A stretch of 64,000 nt of DNA from Acidimicrobiaceae bacterium (GCA_026708645.1 JAPOUM010000040.1:124001-188000), one strand, 5' to 3'. Shown: positions 39,201 through 48,410, counted from the stretch's first letter. The notes: generated by a model not told the origin, from the sequence alone. Program-made: numbers and translations.

Positions 39201-40388
39201 CTATTCGCCCGGTGCGAGCACCAAGGTGCCGTTGTGTCCGCCGAAGCCGAAAGAGTTCGAGATCGAGACGCCCGGTGCCCATGGCGCCGCCTCGCCGATC
39301 ACCAGCTGAATCGGCGGCAGCTCGGGATCCAGAGCGTCCAGCCCTGCCGTGGGGGGTATCAGCCGCTTCTGCATGGACAGCACCACTGCCAGAGCCTCCA
39401 GAGCCCCGGCGGCGCCCAGCGCGTGTCCGGTGACCCCTTTCGTGGAGGTCACCAGCGGCCCCGGTGAAGTGCCGAACACTTTGGAGAGGGCCTCGGCTTC
39501 GGCGGCGTCGTTGAGTTCGGTGGAGGTCCCGTGAGCGTTCACGTGCTTGACGTCGCTTGGGCCGACCCCTGCGTCATCGAGAGCCAGCTGCATGCAATGC
39601 ACCGCTCCGCTGCCGCCGGGCGACGGAGCGGTAATGTGGTAGGCGTCGGCTGTGGACGCGAAGCCGATCACTTCGGCCAGAATGGCCGCCCCTCGGGCCA
39701 GCGCCGCATCACGGGCCTCCAAGAGCAGCACGGCGGCGCCCTCAGCCATCACGAAACCGTCGCGACGGGAGTCGAATGGACGGCTCACGCCGCTCGACGA
39801 CAGCGCGGTCATGTTGGTGAAGCCCGCAACCGCGGCCGGTGTGAACGGCGCTTCGGTGCCGCCGGACATCACCACGTCGCAGCGGTCTTCGGCGATCAGC
39901 CGCGCCGCGTTGCCCACTGCGTGAGTGCCGGCCGCGCAGGCGGTGACCACGTTCTCTGAAGGCCCCATCCAGCCGTAGCGCATCGACAGGGTCGCGCCTC
40001 CGGCGTTGGCCATCATCATCGGCACCAAGAAAGGCGACACCCGGCGCGGGCCCTTCTCGTGGAGCACAGTCATCTCGCGCGCCAGCGTGGTGATGCCGCC
40101 CACTCCGGTGCCGATCATGGCGCCGCAGCGGGTGGGGTCGGCATCGAGCTCGCCGGCTTGAGCCAGCGCCTGATCAGCGGCCGCCACCAAGAACTGGGTG
40201 TTGGGGTCGGAGCGCCGCGCTTCTTTGGCGTTTTCGAAATGGTCGCCGGGGTCGAAGCCTGTCACCCGACGCTCGCCCACAGGCGCAGGGCTGCAGAGAC
40301 CCTCGAAATAAGCCTCCGTGCCGATGCCGGCGGCTGACACGACCCCCAGACCGGTGACCGCCACCCGCCGGCGTTCAGGCCTGTCCAT
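39201..40388 (-). CDS. fabF: Beta-ketoacyl-ACP synthase II
   Basis: Condensing enzyme of fatty acid elongation, 395 aa. Complete C-H-H triad: Cys in VTACAAGTHAVG, His in NAHGTSTELNDAAE, His in TKGVTGHALGAAGA. GFGGHNGTLV closes the C-terminus. GGAG five bases before the ATG. Last gene of the same-strand run fabD-fabH-fabG-acpP-fabF; acpP ends 44 bp upstream. Confidence 0.96.
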   Translation of the reverse strand: MDRPERRRVAVTGLGVVSAAGIGTEAYFEGLCSPAPVGERRVTGFDPGDHFENAKEARRSDPNTQFLVAAADQALAQAGELDADPTRCGAMIGTGVGGITTLAREMTVLHEKGPRRVSPFLVPMMMANAGGATLSMRYGWMGPSENVVTACAAGTHAVGNAARLIAEDRCDVVMSGGTEAPFTPAAVAGFTNMTALSSSGVSRPFDSRRDGFVMAEGAAVLLLEARDAALARGAAILAEVIGFASTADAYHITAPSPGGSGAVHCMQLALDDAGVGPSDVKHVNAHGTSTELNDAAEAEALSKVFGTSPGPLVTSTKGVTGHALGAAGALEALAVVLSMQKRLIPPTAGLDALDPELPPIQLVIGEAAPWAPGVSISNSFGFGGHNGTLVLAPGE

Positions 40389-40432
40389 CGGACTCCGGCT
40401 CGCGTCGTTCTCTAGTCACCGAGAGGATGCCT

Positions 40433-40669
40433 TCAGAGCTTCGCGGTGATCAGTTCGTAAGCCTGCGCGACCGTGGCCACTCCTTCGAGTTCCTCTTCTT
40501 CGACGTTGACGTCGAACTCTTCCTCGAGTGCCATCACCAGCTCGACTATGTCGAGGCTGTCAGCGCCGAGGTCGTCCGCGAAGTCCGCTTTGGGCACCAC
40601 GTCGGACTCGTCCACATCGAGCACATCCACGGCGCATTTCTTGAAACGCTCGAAGTTGTCGTCACTCAC
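40433..40669 (-). CDS. acpP: Acyl carrier protein
   Basis: 78-aa acidic helical carrier; phosphopantetheine attaches to Ser in [21 protein letters not shown] at 40669 is preceded by GGAGG with a nine-base spacer and gives the usual ACP length; an in-frame ATG 16 codons further upstream would add a non-homologous tail and was rejected. It carries the chains handled by the neighbouring fab genes. Confidence 0.95.
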   Translation of the reverse strand: MSDDNFERFKKCAVDVLDVDESDVVPKADFADDLGADSLDIVELVMALEEEFDVNVEEEELEGVATVAQAYELITAKL

Positions 40670-40892
40670 GGCTGTTGTCCTCCATTTTTCGGTGTCCTTC
40701 ATTCCGGTGTTTTTCATTCCGGCTCTTGTTCCAGCTTCCAGTCAGCTTTGATAAAGGATGCGATAGGGATGGCGATCGATTCGGATCCGCTCTTTCGGGC
40801 TCGTCGTTGCGCTGCTCGTCCTCGCTGCTGCTACCGATGCTCGTCGTTGCTGCTGCTCTCCGCTGTTCTCTGATGCTGAGCCCGTCGAGCGC

Positions 40893-41684
40893 TCAGCCCA
40901 TCGAGAGGCCGCCGTCCACCGCGAGCACGATACCGGTGACGTAGCTCGCGTCCTCCGAGACCAGGAACTCGACAGCGGACGCAACCTCGTCGGCTCGGCC
41001 CACACGGCCCAGCGGCACACGGTCGACGATGGCTTCGAGCTGCTCGCCGCTCAAAGCGTTGAGCATGTCGGTGTCGACCGCGCCCGGCGCGACCACGTTG
41101 ACGGTGACATTGCGTGAGGCGAACTCTTTGGCCAGCGATCTCGCCAGTCCGATCATCCCGGCTTTCGAGGCGGCGTAGTTGGCTTGGCCGGGCTGGCCGC
41201 CGACGCCCGACACCGAAGAGATCAACACGATGCGCCCCCAACGCTGCCGCACCATGGACCTGACCGCGCTCTTGGCGGCGCGGAAACTGCCGGTGAGGTT
41301 GGCGTCGATCACCGCGGAGAAGTCCTCGTCGGACATTCGCAGGGTCAAGCCGTCACGGGTGATGCCGGCGTTGCAGACCAGGATCTCGGGCGCTCCGAGC
41401 CGTTCGGTCGTCTCAGCCAGAGCGGATCGAAGCGACTCGGCGTCGGTGACGTCGCAGGCGACGCATGTCAGACGGTGAGCGTGAGCGTCGGCGGGCGGCT
41501 CGCTCCGATAGGTGACGGCCACTCGATGCCCGGCCCGGCTCAAACGGCGGGCGATGGCCAGTCCGATTCCCCGGTTGCCGCCGGTGATCAAAGCGACACG
41601 CCCGGACTCAGCGGACGCGGTCTCGGCCGCGGCTCCGGACGCGTCCCCGGCCGCAGCACCGTCGTCGGCGCCGCCCGTCACCAT
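40893..41684 (-). CDS. fabG: 3-oxoacyl-ACP reductase
   Basis: Short-chain dehydrogenase, NADPH-dependent. Cofactor loop ALITGGNRGIGLAIA, NAGIT, catalytic Ser in VLISSVSGVGGQ, YAASKAG (Tyr-x3-Lys), and the C-terminal DASYVTGIVLAVDGGLSMG. The N-terminus has an extra Ala/Gly/Asp-rich 25-residue leader. ATG at 41684 overlaps the fabH stop (ATGGTGA), which argues for coupling; an ATG at 41705 is also in frame. Confidence 0.95.
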   Translation of the reverse strand: MVTGGADDGAAAGDASGAAAETASAESGRVALITGGNRGIGLAIARRLSRAGHRVAVTYRSEPPADAHAHRLTCVACDVTDAESLRSALAETTERLGAPEILVCNAGITRDGLTLRMSDEDFSAVIDANLTGSFRAAKSAVRSMVRQRWGRIVLISSVSGVGGQPGQANYAASKAGMIGLARSLAKEFASRNVTVNVVAPGAVDTDMLNALSGEQLEAIVDRVPLGRVGRADEVASAVEFLVSEDASYVTGIVLAVDGGLSMG

Positions 41685-42598
41685 CGGTTCACTGTCGTAG
41701 CCCACGTCATCCCGGCGCCGAATCCGGTCATCACCACCAAAGCTCCAGGCTGCAGCAATCCCTCGCGGTGAGCCTTCGCCATGGTCAGCGGGATCGTTCC
41801 CGAAGAGTTGTTGCCGGTGTGCTCGATCACGTTGCAGCTGCGCTCGAAGGCGATGCCGGTCCGCTTGCAGATGGCCTCGATGATGCGGATGTTGGCTTGG
41901 TGCGGCAGCAGCACGTCCACGTCTTCGGGGCCGAGGCCGGCGCGGTCCAGCGCAGCCATCACCGAATCGCTGACCGCTCGGACCGCGACCTTGAACACCT
42001 CGTGCCCGTCCATGCTGATCTTGGCGCCGTGGCCTCCCCTGATCAGCTCACGATGGTTGCCGTCCGCGCCGAGATCCCAGCTCAGCATGGTGCGAGCGTC
42101 GGTGTGCTCCAGAACCACGGCGCCGCCGCCGTCGCTGAACAGGATTGCCGTGTTGCGGTCCGTCCAGTCGGTCCACGGCGACAGCGAGTCGGCGCCGATC
42201 AGCAGAGTCCGGCGCGGCCCGCAGGGCGCATCCATCATCGATTGCGTCACCACCCATCCGTAGGTGAAGCCCGCACAAGCGGCGTTCAAGTCGAAAGCTC
42301 CGCAGCGCAGGCCCAACTCGGCGTGTATCACCGCTGAGGTTCCGGGCACTTGCTGGTCCGGGGTTGTGGTCGACAGCACCAGCAGATCGATCTCGGACGG
42401 GTCGACTCCGGCCATCTCCAGAGCGGTTCTGCCCGACTGGACGCCCAGAGCAGAGGTGGGGAGCCCGATGCGGCGCTCGCGGATGCCGGTGCGCTCGCGG
42501 ATCCATTCGTCGCTGGTGTCCATCATTTCGGCCAGGTCGTGATTGGTGAGCACCTTCTCGGGCAGCGCCGTGCCGATGCCGATCATGCGCGCGCCCAT
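41678..42598 (-). CDS. fabH: 3-oxoacyl-ACP synthase III
   Basis: Initiates fatty acid synthesis by condensing an acyl-CoA with malonyl-ACP, 306 aa. Cys in LNAACAGFTYG, His in LLPHQANIRIIEA, Asn in EHTGNNSSGTIPL, and the N-terminal DEWIRERTGIRERRI. ATG start, 70 bp after fabD. Its 3' end overlaps fabG. Confidence 0.96.
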   Translation of the reverse strand: MGARMIGIGTALPEKVLTNHDLAEMMDTSDEWIRERTGIRERRIGLPTSALGVQSGRTALEMAGVDPSEIDLLVLSTTTPDQQVPGTSAVIHAELGLRCGAFDLNAACAGFTYGWVVTQSMMDAPCGPRRTLLIGADSLSPWTDWTDRNTAILFSDGGGAVVLEHTDARTMLSWDLGADGNHRELIRGGHGAKISMDGHEVFKVAVRAVSDSVMAALDRAGLGPEDVDVLLPHQANIRIIEAICKRTGIAFERSCNVIEHTGNNSSGTIPLTMAKAHREGLLQPGALVVMTGFGAGMTWATTVNRW

Positions 42599-42668
42599 CA
42601 GCTCGCTCTCTTCGCTCGCAGCGGGCGGCAGTCAGGCGTCGGCGCGGGTCGCATCAGTCCGGGTCGCA

Positions 42669-43853
42669 TCAGGATGTTCGCAGCCAGGCGATCGGCTGGC
42701 TCGCCGTGACCCGCTCGCCGTTCAGAGCCAGCACGCCCATCAACTCGCCCGCGAAAGGGCTGCGGACTGCGTGAGTGCCGACCTGCCCGAGTTGCTGCCC
42801 CACGTCCACTGACGTTCCGGGATTGACGCCTTCGGCGGCTTCGAAGATTCCGGCTGAAGGACTGACCACCAGTCGCTCGGTGGCGAAGAGATGCTCACCG
42901 TCCATCGGCGCCGACGGCGCACGGGTCAGCGAAGGCGAAGCGGCCAACGCCTCGAGCAGGCTGTCGAGATGGCCGGGCACGGACACCGCCAGCGGCCTGG
43001 TTCCCTTGACGGCGCGCTTCGCCAGCCTGCCGAGCACCTCGCCGGGACCCAGTTCCACGAAGGTCGTGAACCCTGCCTCGGCGAGCGCGGTCATCGTCTG
43101 GCGCCATCTGACCGGGCTGGTGAGCTGCGCTTTCAGCAGGTCGGGCCAGTCAGAGCCGCGGTTGTGGACAGCGGCGTCGACGTTGGCGACCACAGTGCCC
43201 TGAGGGTCGCGGAACTCGGTGCGGTCGATGGCTTTGGTGAGCCGGTCTCGTGCAGGCGCCATGAACGGCGTGTGGAATGCGCCACCCACCTGCAGCGGCA
43301 TCACCCGCTTGGCGCCCAGCTCTCGGGCGATCCCGGCTGCGGTGTCGATCGCTTCGGGCGTGCCTGCGATCACCGCCTGGCCGGGCGCGTTGTGGTTGGC
43401 GAGCCACACTTCGCCCGGGGATCGGCTGCAGGCGATCTGGACGTCGTCGTCGTCGAGGCCCAGAACGGCGGCCATGGTGCCTTCGCGCTCCTCGGCGGCG
43501 GCCTGCATGGCGTCGCCTCGCTCGGCCACCAGAGCCACGGCGTCGCTGAAATCGAGCACGCCCGCGGCGGTCAAAGCCGAGTATTCGCCCAGGCTGTGAC
43601 CGGCGTGACCGGCGGCTTCGGTGCCGAGCCGGGTCACTGCGTCGAGGGCCACCATCGACATCACGAAAGTCGCGAGCTGACTGTTGCGCGTCTCGGTGAG
43701 CTCTTCGGCGTCGGCGTGCAGCAGCAGACGCGACACGTCCCGGGCGGTCACTTCGGACGCTTCTCCCACCAACTCCCAGGACGGGTGGTCCACCCAGGCC
43801 GCTCCCATGCCGGGCTGCTGCGAGCCTTGGCCCGGATACATGAAGACGATCAT
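42669..43853 (-). CDS. fabD: Malonyl-CoA:ACP transacylase with a C-terminal lipoyl-like domain
   Basis: Loads malonyl groups on ACP. Residues 1 to about 300 are a full transacylase: GQGSQQPGMG, the Ser in GHSLGEYSALTAAG, QVGGAFHTPFMAPAR with the catalytic His, and FVELGPGEVLGRL. About 85 extra residues follow. The last 70 read like a biotinyl/lipoyl beta-sandwich (VVSPSAGIFEAAEGVNPG, VDVGQQLGQVGTHAVRSPFA, ASQPIAWLR) without a modifiable Lys at the hairpin. The fusion could help the enzyme dock to ACP or an acyl-CoA carboxylase (inference). AGGAG nine bases before the ATG. First gene of the fab cluster. Confidence 0.93.
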   Translation of the reverse strand: MIVFMYPGQGSQQPGMGAAWVDHPSWELVGEASEVTARDVSRLLLHADAEELTETRNSQLATFVMSMVALDAVTRLGTEAAGHAGHSLGEYSALTAAGVLDFSDAVALVAERGDAMQAAAEEREGTMAAVLGLDDDDVQIACSRSPGEVWLANHNAPGQAVIAGTPEAIDTAAGIARELGAKRVMPLQVGGAFHTPFMAPARDRLTKAIDRTEFRDPQGTVVANVDAAVHNRGSDWPDLLKAQLTSPVRWRQTMTALAEAGFTTFVELGPGEVLGRLAKRAVKGTRPLAVSVPGHLDSLLEALAASPSLTRAPSAPMDGEHLFATERLVVSPSAGIFEAAEGVNPGTSVDVGQQLGQVGTHAVRSPFAGELMGVLALNGERVTASQPIAWLRTS

Positions 43854-44271
43854 CGCTGGAGGCTCCTCATCGCGCTGCTACGGCCCGACGATGCGTCCCG
43901 TGCATCCCTCGGCCGTGTCTCAGACTCTGCTTGCTCTGTTTCAGACTCCGCTCGCAGCGGCCGGGTTTCGCGGCGTCGGTCGCAGCGTCGGAAAGGCTGC
44001 GTGCTGCGGCTCGGCGTCTCGCGCTGCGCTCCCCGGTCCCGCGACGGGCGCGCAGCTCAAGTGAGTTTCGTGCGTGCAAGACCTAGCAGGCTAGACCCCG
44101 GCTGATGCCGGTGCGTAATGACGGCAGCCGGCAGGCGGCGCGGATCGCCCCGGCCGTGCGGATCCAGTCAGGATCAGTTCGGATCAGCTACTGGTCGCCG
44201 CTGCTGCCGGTCTGCTGTCGGACGGGCGGCGCGGGCCGGGTGACGCGGCGGGCGCTAGGCTCACTAATGCG
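43854..44271. other. Intergenic region between fabD and tRNA-Leu
   Basis: No gene recognised. It should contain the fabD-operon promoter on the minus strand. A short direct repeat (tcagactctgct / tcagactccgct near 43919 and 43941) is visible. A minus-strand TAGCCT lies near 44090, about 240 bp from fabD. Confidence 0.5.
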
Positions 44272-44355
44272 GCCCGGATGGCGGAATTGGCAGACGCAGC
44301 GGACTCAAAATCCGCCGCCCGTGAGGGTGTGAGGGTTCGAATCCCTCTCCGGGCA
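44272..44355 (+). tRNA. tRNA-Leu (CAA)
   Basis: Acceptor GCCCGGA/TCCGGGC, D arm with GGAATTGGCAGACGC, anticodon stem GCGGA/TCCGC with loop CTCAAAA (anticodon CAA), long class II variable arm, T loop TTCGAAT, discriminator A followed by CC. Confidence 0.95.
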
Positions 44356-44459
44356 CCGCAAGCCTCGGCGTCGTCATGATCCACGGCATCGCACGGAGAC
44401 ACGGCGCCAACATGACGCCGGTTGCGGGCCTGCCGGTCGGACGCGAACACGTGCGGCTC

Positions 44460-44465
44460 TAGGCT
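44460..44465 (+). promoter_or_regulatory. -10 box TAGGCT of the coiled-coil gene (leaderless)
   Basis: TAGGCT with seven bases to the GTG at 44473. The mRNA would start at or next to the start codon. Confidence 0.45.
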
Positions 44466-44472
44466 GGAAGGC

Positions 44473-44763
44473 GTGTCCCGTGACCGGCTGGAGCGACGAT
44501 TGCAGAGCGTCGGACGGCAGTTGAACGCGCTGCGCGGCGATCTGAGCGTCTGCGACGAGCAGCAAGTCCAGCTGACCGAGGAAGCCGATGAGTGCCGTCT
44601 GCGGGCGCTGGTGTCGGAGACTCCGATGGCCGAGCGCGACTATCGGGAGGCGCAACGCCACGCCGACCGCCTGCAGCAGCACCGTGATGAGCTGGCGGCT
44701 CGCATCGCGCGGCTCGAAGCCGACCAGGACTCGCTGCTCGACCAGTTCAGCGCGTCGCGCTGA
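44473..44763 (+). CDS. Small coiled-coil protein
   Basis: 96 aa, predicted to be all-helical coiled coil: VSRDRLERRLQSVGRQLNAL, EEADECRLRALV, EAQRHADRLQQHRDELAARI, ARLEADQDSLLDQF. No further domain. GTG chosen from the adjacent -10 box. Ends 11 bp before the response-regulator gene, so probably co-transcribed with it; function unknown. Confidence 0.65.
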   Translation: MSRDRLERRLQSVGRQLNALRGDLSVCDEQQVQLTEEADECRLRALVSETPMAERDYREAQRHADRLQQHRDELAARIARLEADQDSLLDQFSASR

Positions 44764-44774
44764 GACGCGTCGCG

Positions 44775-45506
44775 ATGCAACAAAACGAGCAGCCGGCCCC
44801 CACGCCGCCCGAGATGGCGGCGCACGAGACGGCGCCGCCCGCAGCAGCTCCGCCTGACGCGGCATCATCTGGCCCAGCGTCGCCTGAACCAGCGTCGTCT
44901 GAAGCCGCTTCGCCTGAGACGGGCGGGCCTGGCGCCGTGCGGGTGCTTGTGGCCGAGGATGAAGCCATCATCCGGCTGGATCTCGTGGAGACGCTGCGCG
45001 AGGATGGTTTCGAAGTGGTCGCCGACACGGGCCGGGGCGACGAAGCCGTCGCGCTCGTGGCCGAGCATCGTCCCGATGTGATCATCCTCGACATCAAGAT
45101 GCCCGGCCTCGACGGGATCGAAGCCACACGGCGGATCTCCGGGCAGCGCGGCACTGCCGTCGTGATCCTCACAGCGTTCAGCCAGCGCGACCTGATCGAG
45201 CAGGCCAGCGAAGCAGGCGCCATGGCGTATCTGATCAAGCCCTACCGGCGCGACGCGCTGGTGCCGGCGGTAGAGCTGGCATTGGCCCGCCACCGCGAGA
45301 CCGAAGAACTCGAAGGACAGGTCGGCGACCTCAAAGACCGTCTCGAGGTTCGCAAGATCGTCGACCGTGCCAAAGGCCGCCTGATCGACGAGCACGGCCT
45401 GAGCGAACAAGACGCCCACGCTTTCATCCAGCGCACGGCCATGTCGCAGCGCACCACCATGCGCGCCGTCGCCGACGACATCATCGAATCCCGCCTCACT
45501 CCCTGA
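44775..45506 (+). CDS. Response regulator with ANTAR RNA-binding output domain
   Basis: 243 aa. An N-terminal 50-residue Pro/Ala/Ser/Glu tail with degenerate repeats (PASPEPASSEAASPE), then a receiver domain: VLVAEDEAIIRLD (acidic pocket), phospho-acceptor Asp in VIILDIKMPGLDG, Thr in ILTAFS and Lys in LIKPYRRD. A coiled-coil linker leads to a C-terminal ANTAR domain (LEVRKIVDRAKGRLIDEHGL, SEQDAHAFIQRTAMSQRTTM). ANTAR regulators bind paired hairpins in nascent RNA and block termination (family knowledge, as for actinobacterial PdtaR). No partner histidine kinase nearby. Confidence 0.93.
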   Translation: MQQNEQPAPTPPEMAAHETAPPAAAPPDAASSGPASPEPASSEAASPETGGPGAVRVLVAEDEAIIRLDLVETLREDGFEVVADTGRGDEAVALVAEHRPDVIILDIKMPGLDGIEATRRISGQRGTAVVILTAFSQRDLIEQASEAGAMAYLIKPYRRDALVPAVELALARHRETEELEGQVGDLKDRLEVRKIVDRAKGRLIDEHGLSEQDAHAFIQRTAMSQRTTMRAVADDIIESRLTP

Positions 45507-45704
45507 CCGGTCGGACGCTGCGCCGTGAGACCGGCCGGCGCGGCAGCCTCGGCGCGACACCGTCCGGCGCGAAGTGCAGCTACGCAACCGGCCCGATCTG
45601 AACGGCTGGAGCGCAACACCGGCCGGCGCAAAGCCGTCCGACGAGACAGCTTCGCCGGATCAGGCGGGCTGCCGACGGCGCAACGGATGCCGTAGATTCC
45701 TGGC
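45507..45704. other. Spacer with accGgccggcgc-type repeats before polA
   Basis: Three copies of a 12-mer, accggccggcgc or one-base variants, lie near 45530, 45565 and 45612, each in a gc-rich context with a gcg-(c/a)aag follow-on. No gene. Confidence 0.6.
45693..45698 (+). promoter_or_regulatory. -10 box TAGATT of polA (leaderless)
   Basis: TAGATT six bases before the GTG start of polA; there is no SD-like sequence. Supports the GTG as both first transcribed and first translated codon. Confidence 0.5.
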
Positions 45705-48410
45705 GTGGCCCGCGTGATGCTGATCGACGGCAACTCTCTGGCCTACCGCGCCTTCTTCGCGTTGCCCACGGACATGGCCACCGCCTCCGGGCAGATCACC
45801 AACGCCGTGTTCGGTTTCACGTCGATGCTCATCAACCTCTGGCGCGACCACGAGCCCGAGCAGGTCGTCGTCGCTTTCGACCGTCCCGAACCCACTTTCA
45901 GGCACGCCAGAGTCCCCAGCTACAAGGCCACGAGAGACTCCGCGCCCGACATTCTGCGTCAACAGATGGGCCTAGTGCGCGAAGTGCTCGACTCTTTGGC
46001 CGTGCCCACGATCGACGCGGCCGGGTACGAGGCCGACGACGTCATTGCCACGCTGGCCACCGCCGGTCGGGACCGCGGCGACGACGTGATCATCGTCACA
46101 GGCGACCGCGACGCCTACCAGCTGGTGCAAGACCCTCATCTCAAGGTGCTCTACAACATGCGCGGGGTGTCCGAATACAAGCTCTACGACGAGGCGGGCA
46201 TCCGCGAGCGCACCGGCGTTCGTCCCAGCGACTATGTGCAGTATGCGGCGCTGCGCGGCGACAGCAGCGACAACCTGCCAGGCGTGGACGGGGTGGGGGA
46301 GAAGACCGCAGCGAAGCTCGTCAACGGCAAGGGCAGCCTCGACGCGCTGTTCGCGTCGCTCGAGGATCTCACCCCCAAGCTGCGAGAGAACCTAGCCGCC
46401 GCCGAAGCACAGGTCCGCAGCAATGTCGAGCTGATGACCTTGGTGCGCGACGTGCCTCTCGAAGCCGGTCTCGAAGATTTGGCTCTGGGCGAAGTCGACG
46501 CGGCCGCAGCGCGCAAGCTGTTCGACTTCCTGGAGTTGCGGACGCTGTATCAACGCCTGGCGGAGCTGCCGGGCGACAGGCTCGGCCTCGACGGCTCAGC
46601 CGATCTCGAAGCGCCGGAGCGGGCGTTGGCGCCGGAAGTGTCGCGACTCGACAGCCCGCAGCAGGCTCTGCGAGCACTGCGGTCAGCCACGGACGACGAC
46701 TCGGCGGCCCATGCGCTGCTGGCGTTGGCCGTGCCGGCGGGAGGGCTCGAGGCGGGGCTCGCGTGGACTGTCGACGCCGACGGCACCGCAGTGGCGTTCC
46801 TGCCGGGCGGACTGCTGGAGCACGCCGAGGTGCGTGCCGCGCTGGCCGCTCTGGTGGGCACGGGCGCCGCGGGCGACAGCGTCAGACCGATCGCCGTGCA
46901 TGACGGCAAAGCTTTGATGCGCCCTCTGCTGGGTCTCGGCGTGGAGATGCGCGATCCGCTGATCGACACGATGCTCGCCGCATACCTGCTCGACCCGGCA
47001 GACGCGCGCTACAAGCTGAGCGACGTCGCCGAGCGTTACGCCGACGTCGAGCCTCCGGCACACACCGCGCCGGAGGGCCGTCTGAACTTCGAAGGCGAGA
47101 CCGCCGACTGCTCACAAGAGGCGAGCTGGGCCGCTCTGGCTGTCGCCCGCCTCGTCGCGCCTCTGCGTGAAGCGCTGTCAGCCCAAGGCCTCGACCATCT
47201 CAACGACGAGGTGGAAGTGCCGCTGGTGAGGGTGCTGGCGCGGATGGAGCACGCCGGGATCGCAGTGAACCGGGCGGTGCTGGAACGGATACGCGACGAG
47301 CTCGCCGCCGAAGCTGACACGCTCAAGCAGCGGGTGCTCCAAGACGCCGGACGCGACATCAACGTCAACTCGCCCAAGCAGCTGGCCGAAGTGCTTTTCG
47401 ACGACTTGCAGCTCACCCCCACCAAGCGCACCAAGACCGGGTTCTCCACCGACGCCCGGTCCTTGGAGAAGCTGCGCGGCGAGCATCCCATCGTCGAGCA
47501 TCTGCTGAGCTACCGCGAGGTCGAGAAGCTGCGCTCCACCTACGGGGTGGGCCTGCTGGCCGAGGTGGATCCCGACGACCGCATCCGGGCCACTTTCAAC
47601 CAGACGGTGGCACGCACCGGACGGCTCAGCTCCGACGCACCCAACCTGCACAACATCCCGGTGCGCTCCGAGCGCGGCCGTGTGTTCCGCACGGCTTTCG
47701 TGGCGCCGTCGGGCCACAAGCTGCTGGTGGCGGACTACGACCAGATCGAACTGCGCTGCATAGCGCATCTGGCCGAGGATCCGGGGCTCATAGCGGCTTT
47801 CGAGGCAGGCGAGGACATCCATACAGCCACGGCGGCGCGCATTCTCGGGATCGACCCCTCACGAGTGCGGCTGGAGGAGCGCTCGACCGCCAAGATGGTC
47901 TCCTACGGCCTGGCATACGGGATGGAGGCTTACGGCCTGGCGCAAAGGCTCAACATCGCGACGGGCGAGGCCGCCGAGATCCTCGACGCCTATTTCGCGG
48001 CTTTCCCGGCGGTGCGCGACTACATGGACGCGACGGTCGCCGAGGCTCGCCGTCGGGGCTACACCGAAACCCTGTTCGGCAGGCGCCGGCAGATCCCCGA
48101 GCTGTCGAGCAACAACCAGCGGCTGCGTCAGGCGGGGGAGCGACAAGCCATGAACGCCGGGATCCAAGGGCTGGCCGCCGACATTTTCAAGGTCGCGCTG
48201 GTGCGTCTCGACAGAACGCTGCAAACTCAGGGCTTGGCGTCGCGCATCGTGCTGCAGGTGCATGACGAGATCATCCTGGAAGCCCCCGACAGCGAGATCG
48301 AAGAAGCTTCGGCGCTGGCCGGCGACGTGATGCGCGACGCTTTCGAGCTGAGGGTGCCCCTCGAGGTGGCGCTGCACGCCTCCGACACTTGGGCCGGGGC
48401 CAAAGGCTGA
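45705..48410 (+). CDS. polA: DNA polymerase I
   Basis: 901 aa. Residues 1 to about 290: 5'-3' exonuclease (LIDGNSLAYRAFFA, DGVGEKTAAKLV). Residues about 320-500: the 3'-5' exonuclease fold, but the first strand reads LAWTVDADGTAVAF without the D-x-E metal ligands, so proofreading is probably lost. Residues about 550-901: polymerase with motif A DYDQIELRC, motif B RSTAKMVSYGLAYGM (Tyr at the position of E. coli Phe762, as in mycobacteria) and motif C LQVHDEIILEAP. Replication gap filling and repair. Confidence 0.96.
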   Translation: MARVMLIDGNSLAYRAFFALPTDMATASGQITNAVFGFTSMLINLWRDHEPEQVVVAFDRPEPTFRHARVPSYKATRDSAPDILRQQMGLVREVLDSLAVPTIDAAGYEADDVIATLATAGRDRGDDVIIVTGDRDAYQLVQDPHLKVLYNMRGVSEYKLYDEAGIRERTGVRPSDYVQYAALRGDSSDNLPGVDGVGEKTAAKLVNGKGSLDALFASLEDLTPKLRENLAAAEAQVRSNVELMTLVRDVPLEAGLEDLALGEVDAAAARKLFDFLELRTLYQRLAELPGDRLGLDGSADLEAPERALAPEVSRLDSPQQALRALRSATDDDSAAHALLALAVPAGGLEAGLAWTVDADGTAVAFLPGGLLEHAEVRAALAALVGTGAAGDSVRPIAVHDGKALMRPLLGLGVEMRDPLIDTMLAAYLLDPADARYKLSDVAERYADVEPPAHTAPEGRLNFEGETADCSQEASWAALAVARLVAPLREALSAQGLDHLNDEVEVPLVRVLARMEHAGIAVNRAVLERIRDELAAEADTLKQRVLQDAGRDINVNSPKQLAEVLFDDLQLTPTKRTKTGFSTDARSLEKLRGEHPIVEHLLSYREVEKLRSTYGVGLLAEVDPDDRIRATFNQTVARTGRLSSDAPNLHNIPVRSERGRVFRTAFVAPSGHKLLVADYDQIELRCIAHLAEDPGLIAAFEAGEDIHTATAARILGIDPSRVRLEERSTAKMVSYGLAYGMEAYGLAQRLNIATGEAAEILDAYFAAFPAVRDYMDATVAEARRRGYTETLFGRRRQIPELSSNNQRLRQAGERQAMNAGIQGLAADIFKVALVRLDRTLQTQGLASRIVLQVHDEIILEAPDSEIEEASALAGDVMRDAFELRVPLEVALHASDTWAGAKG

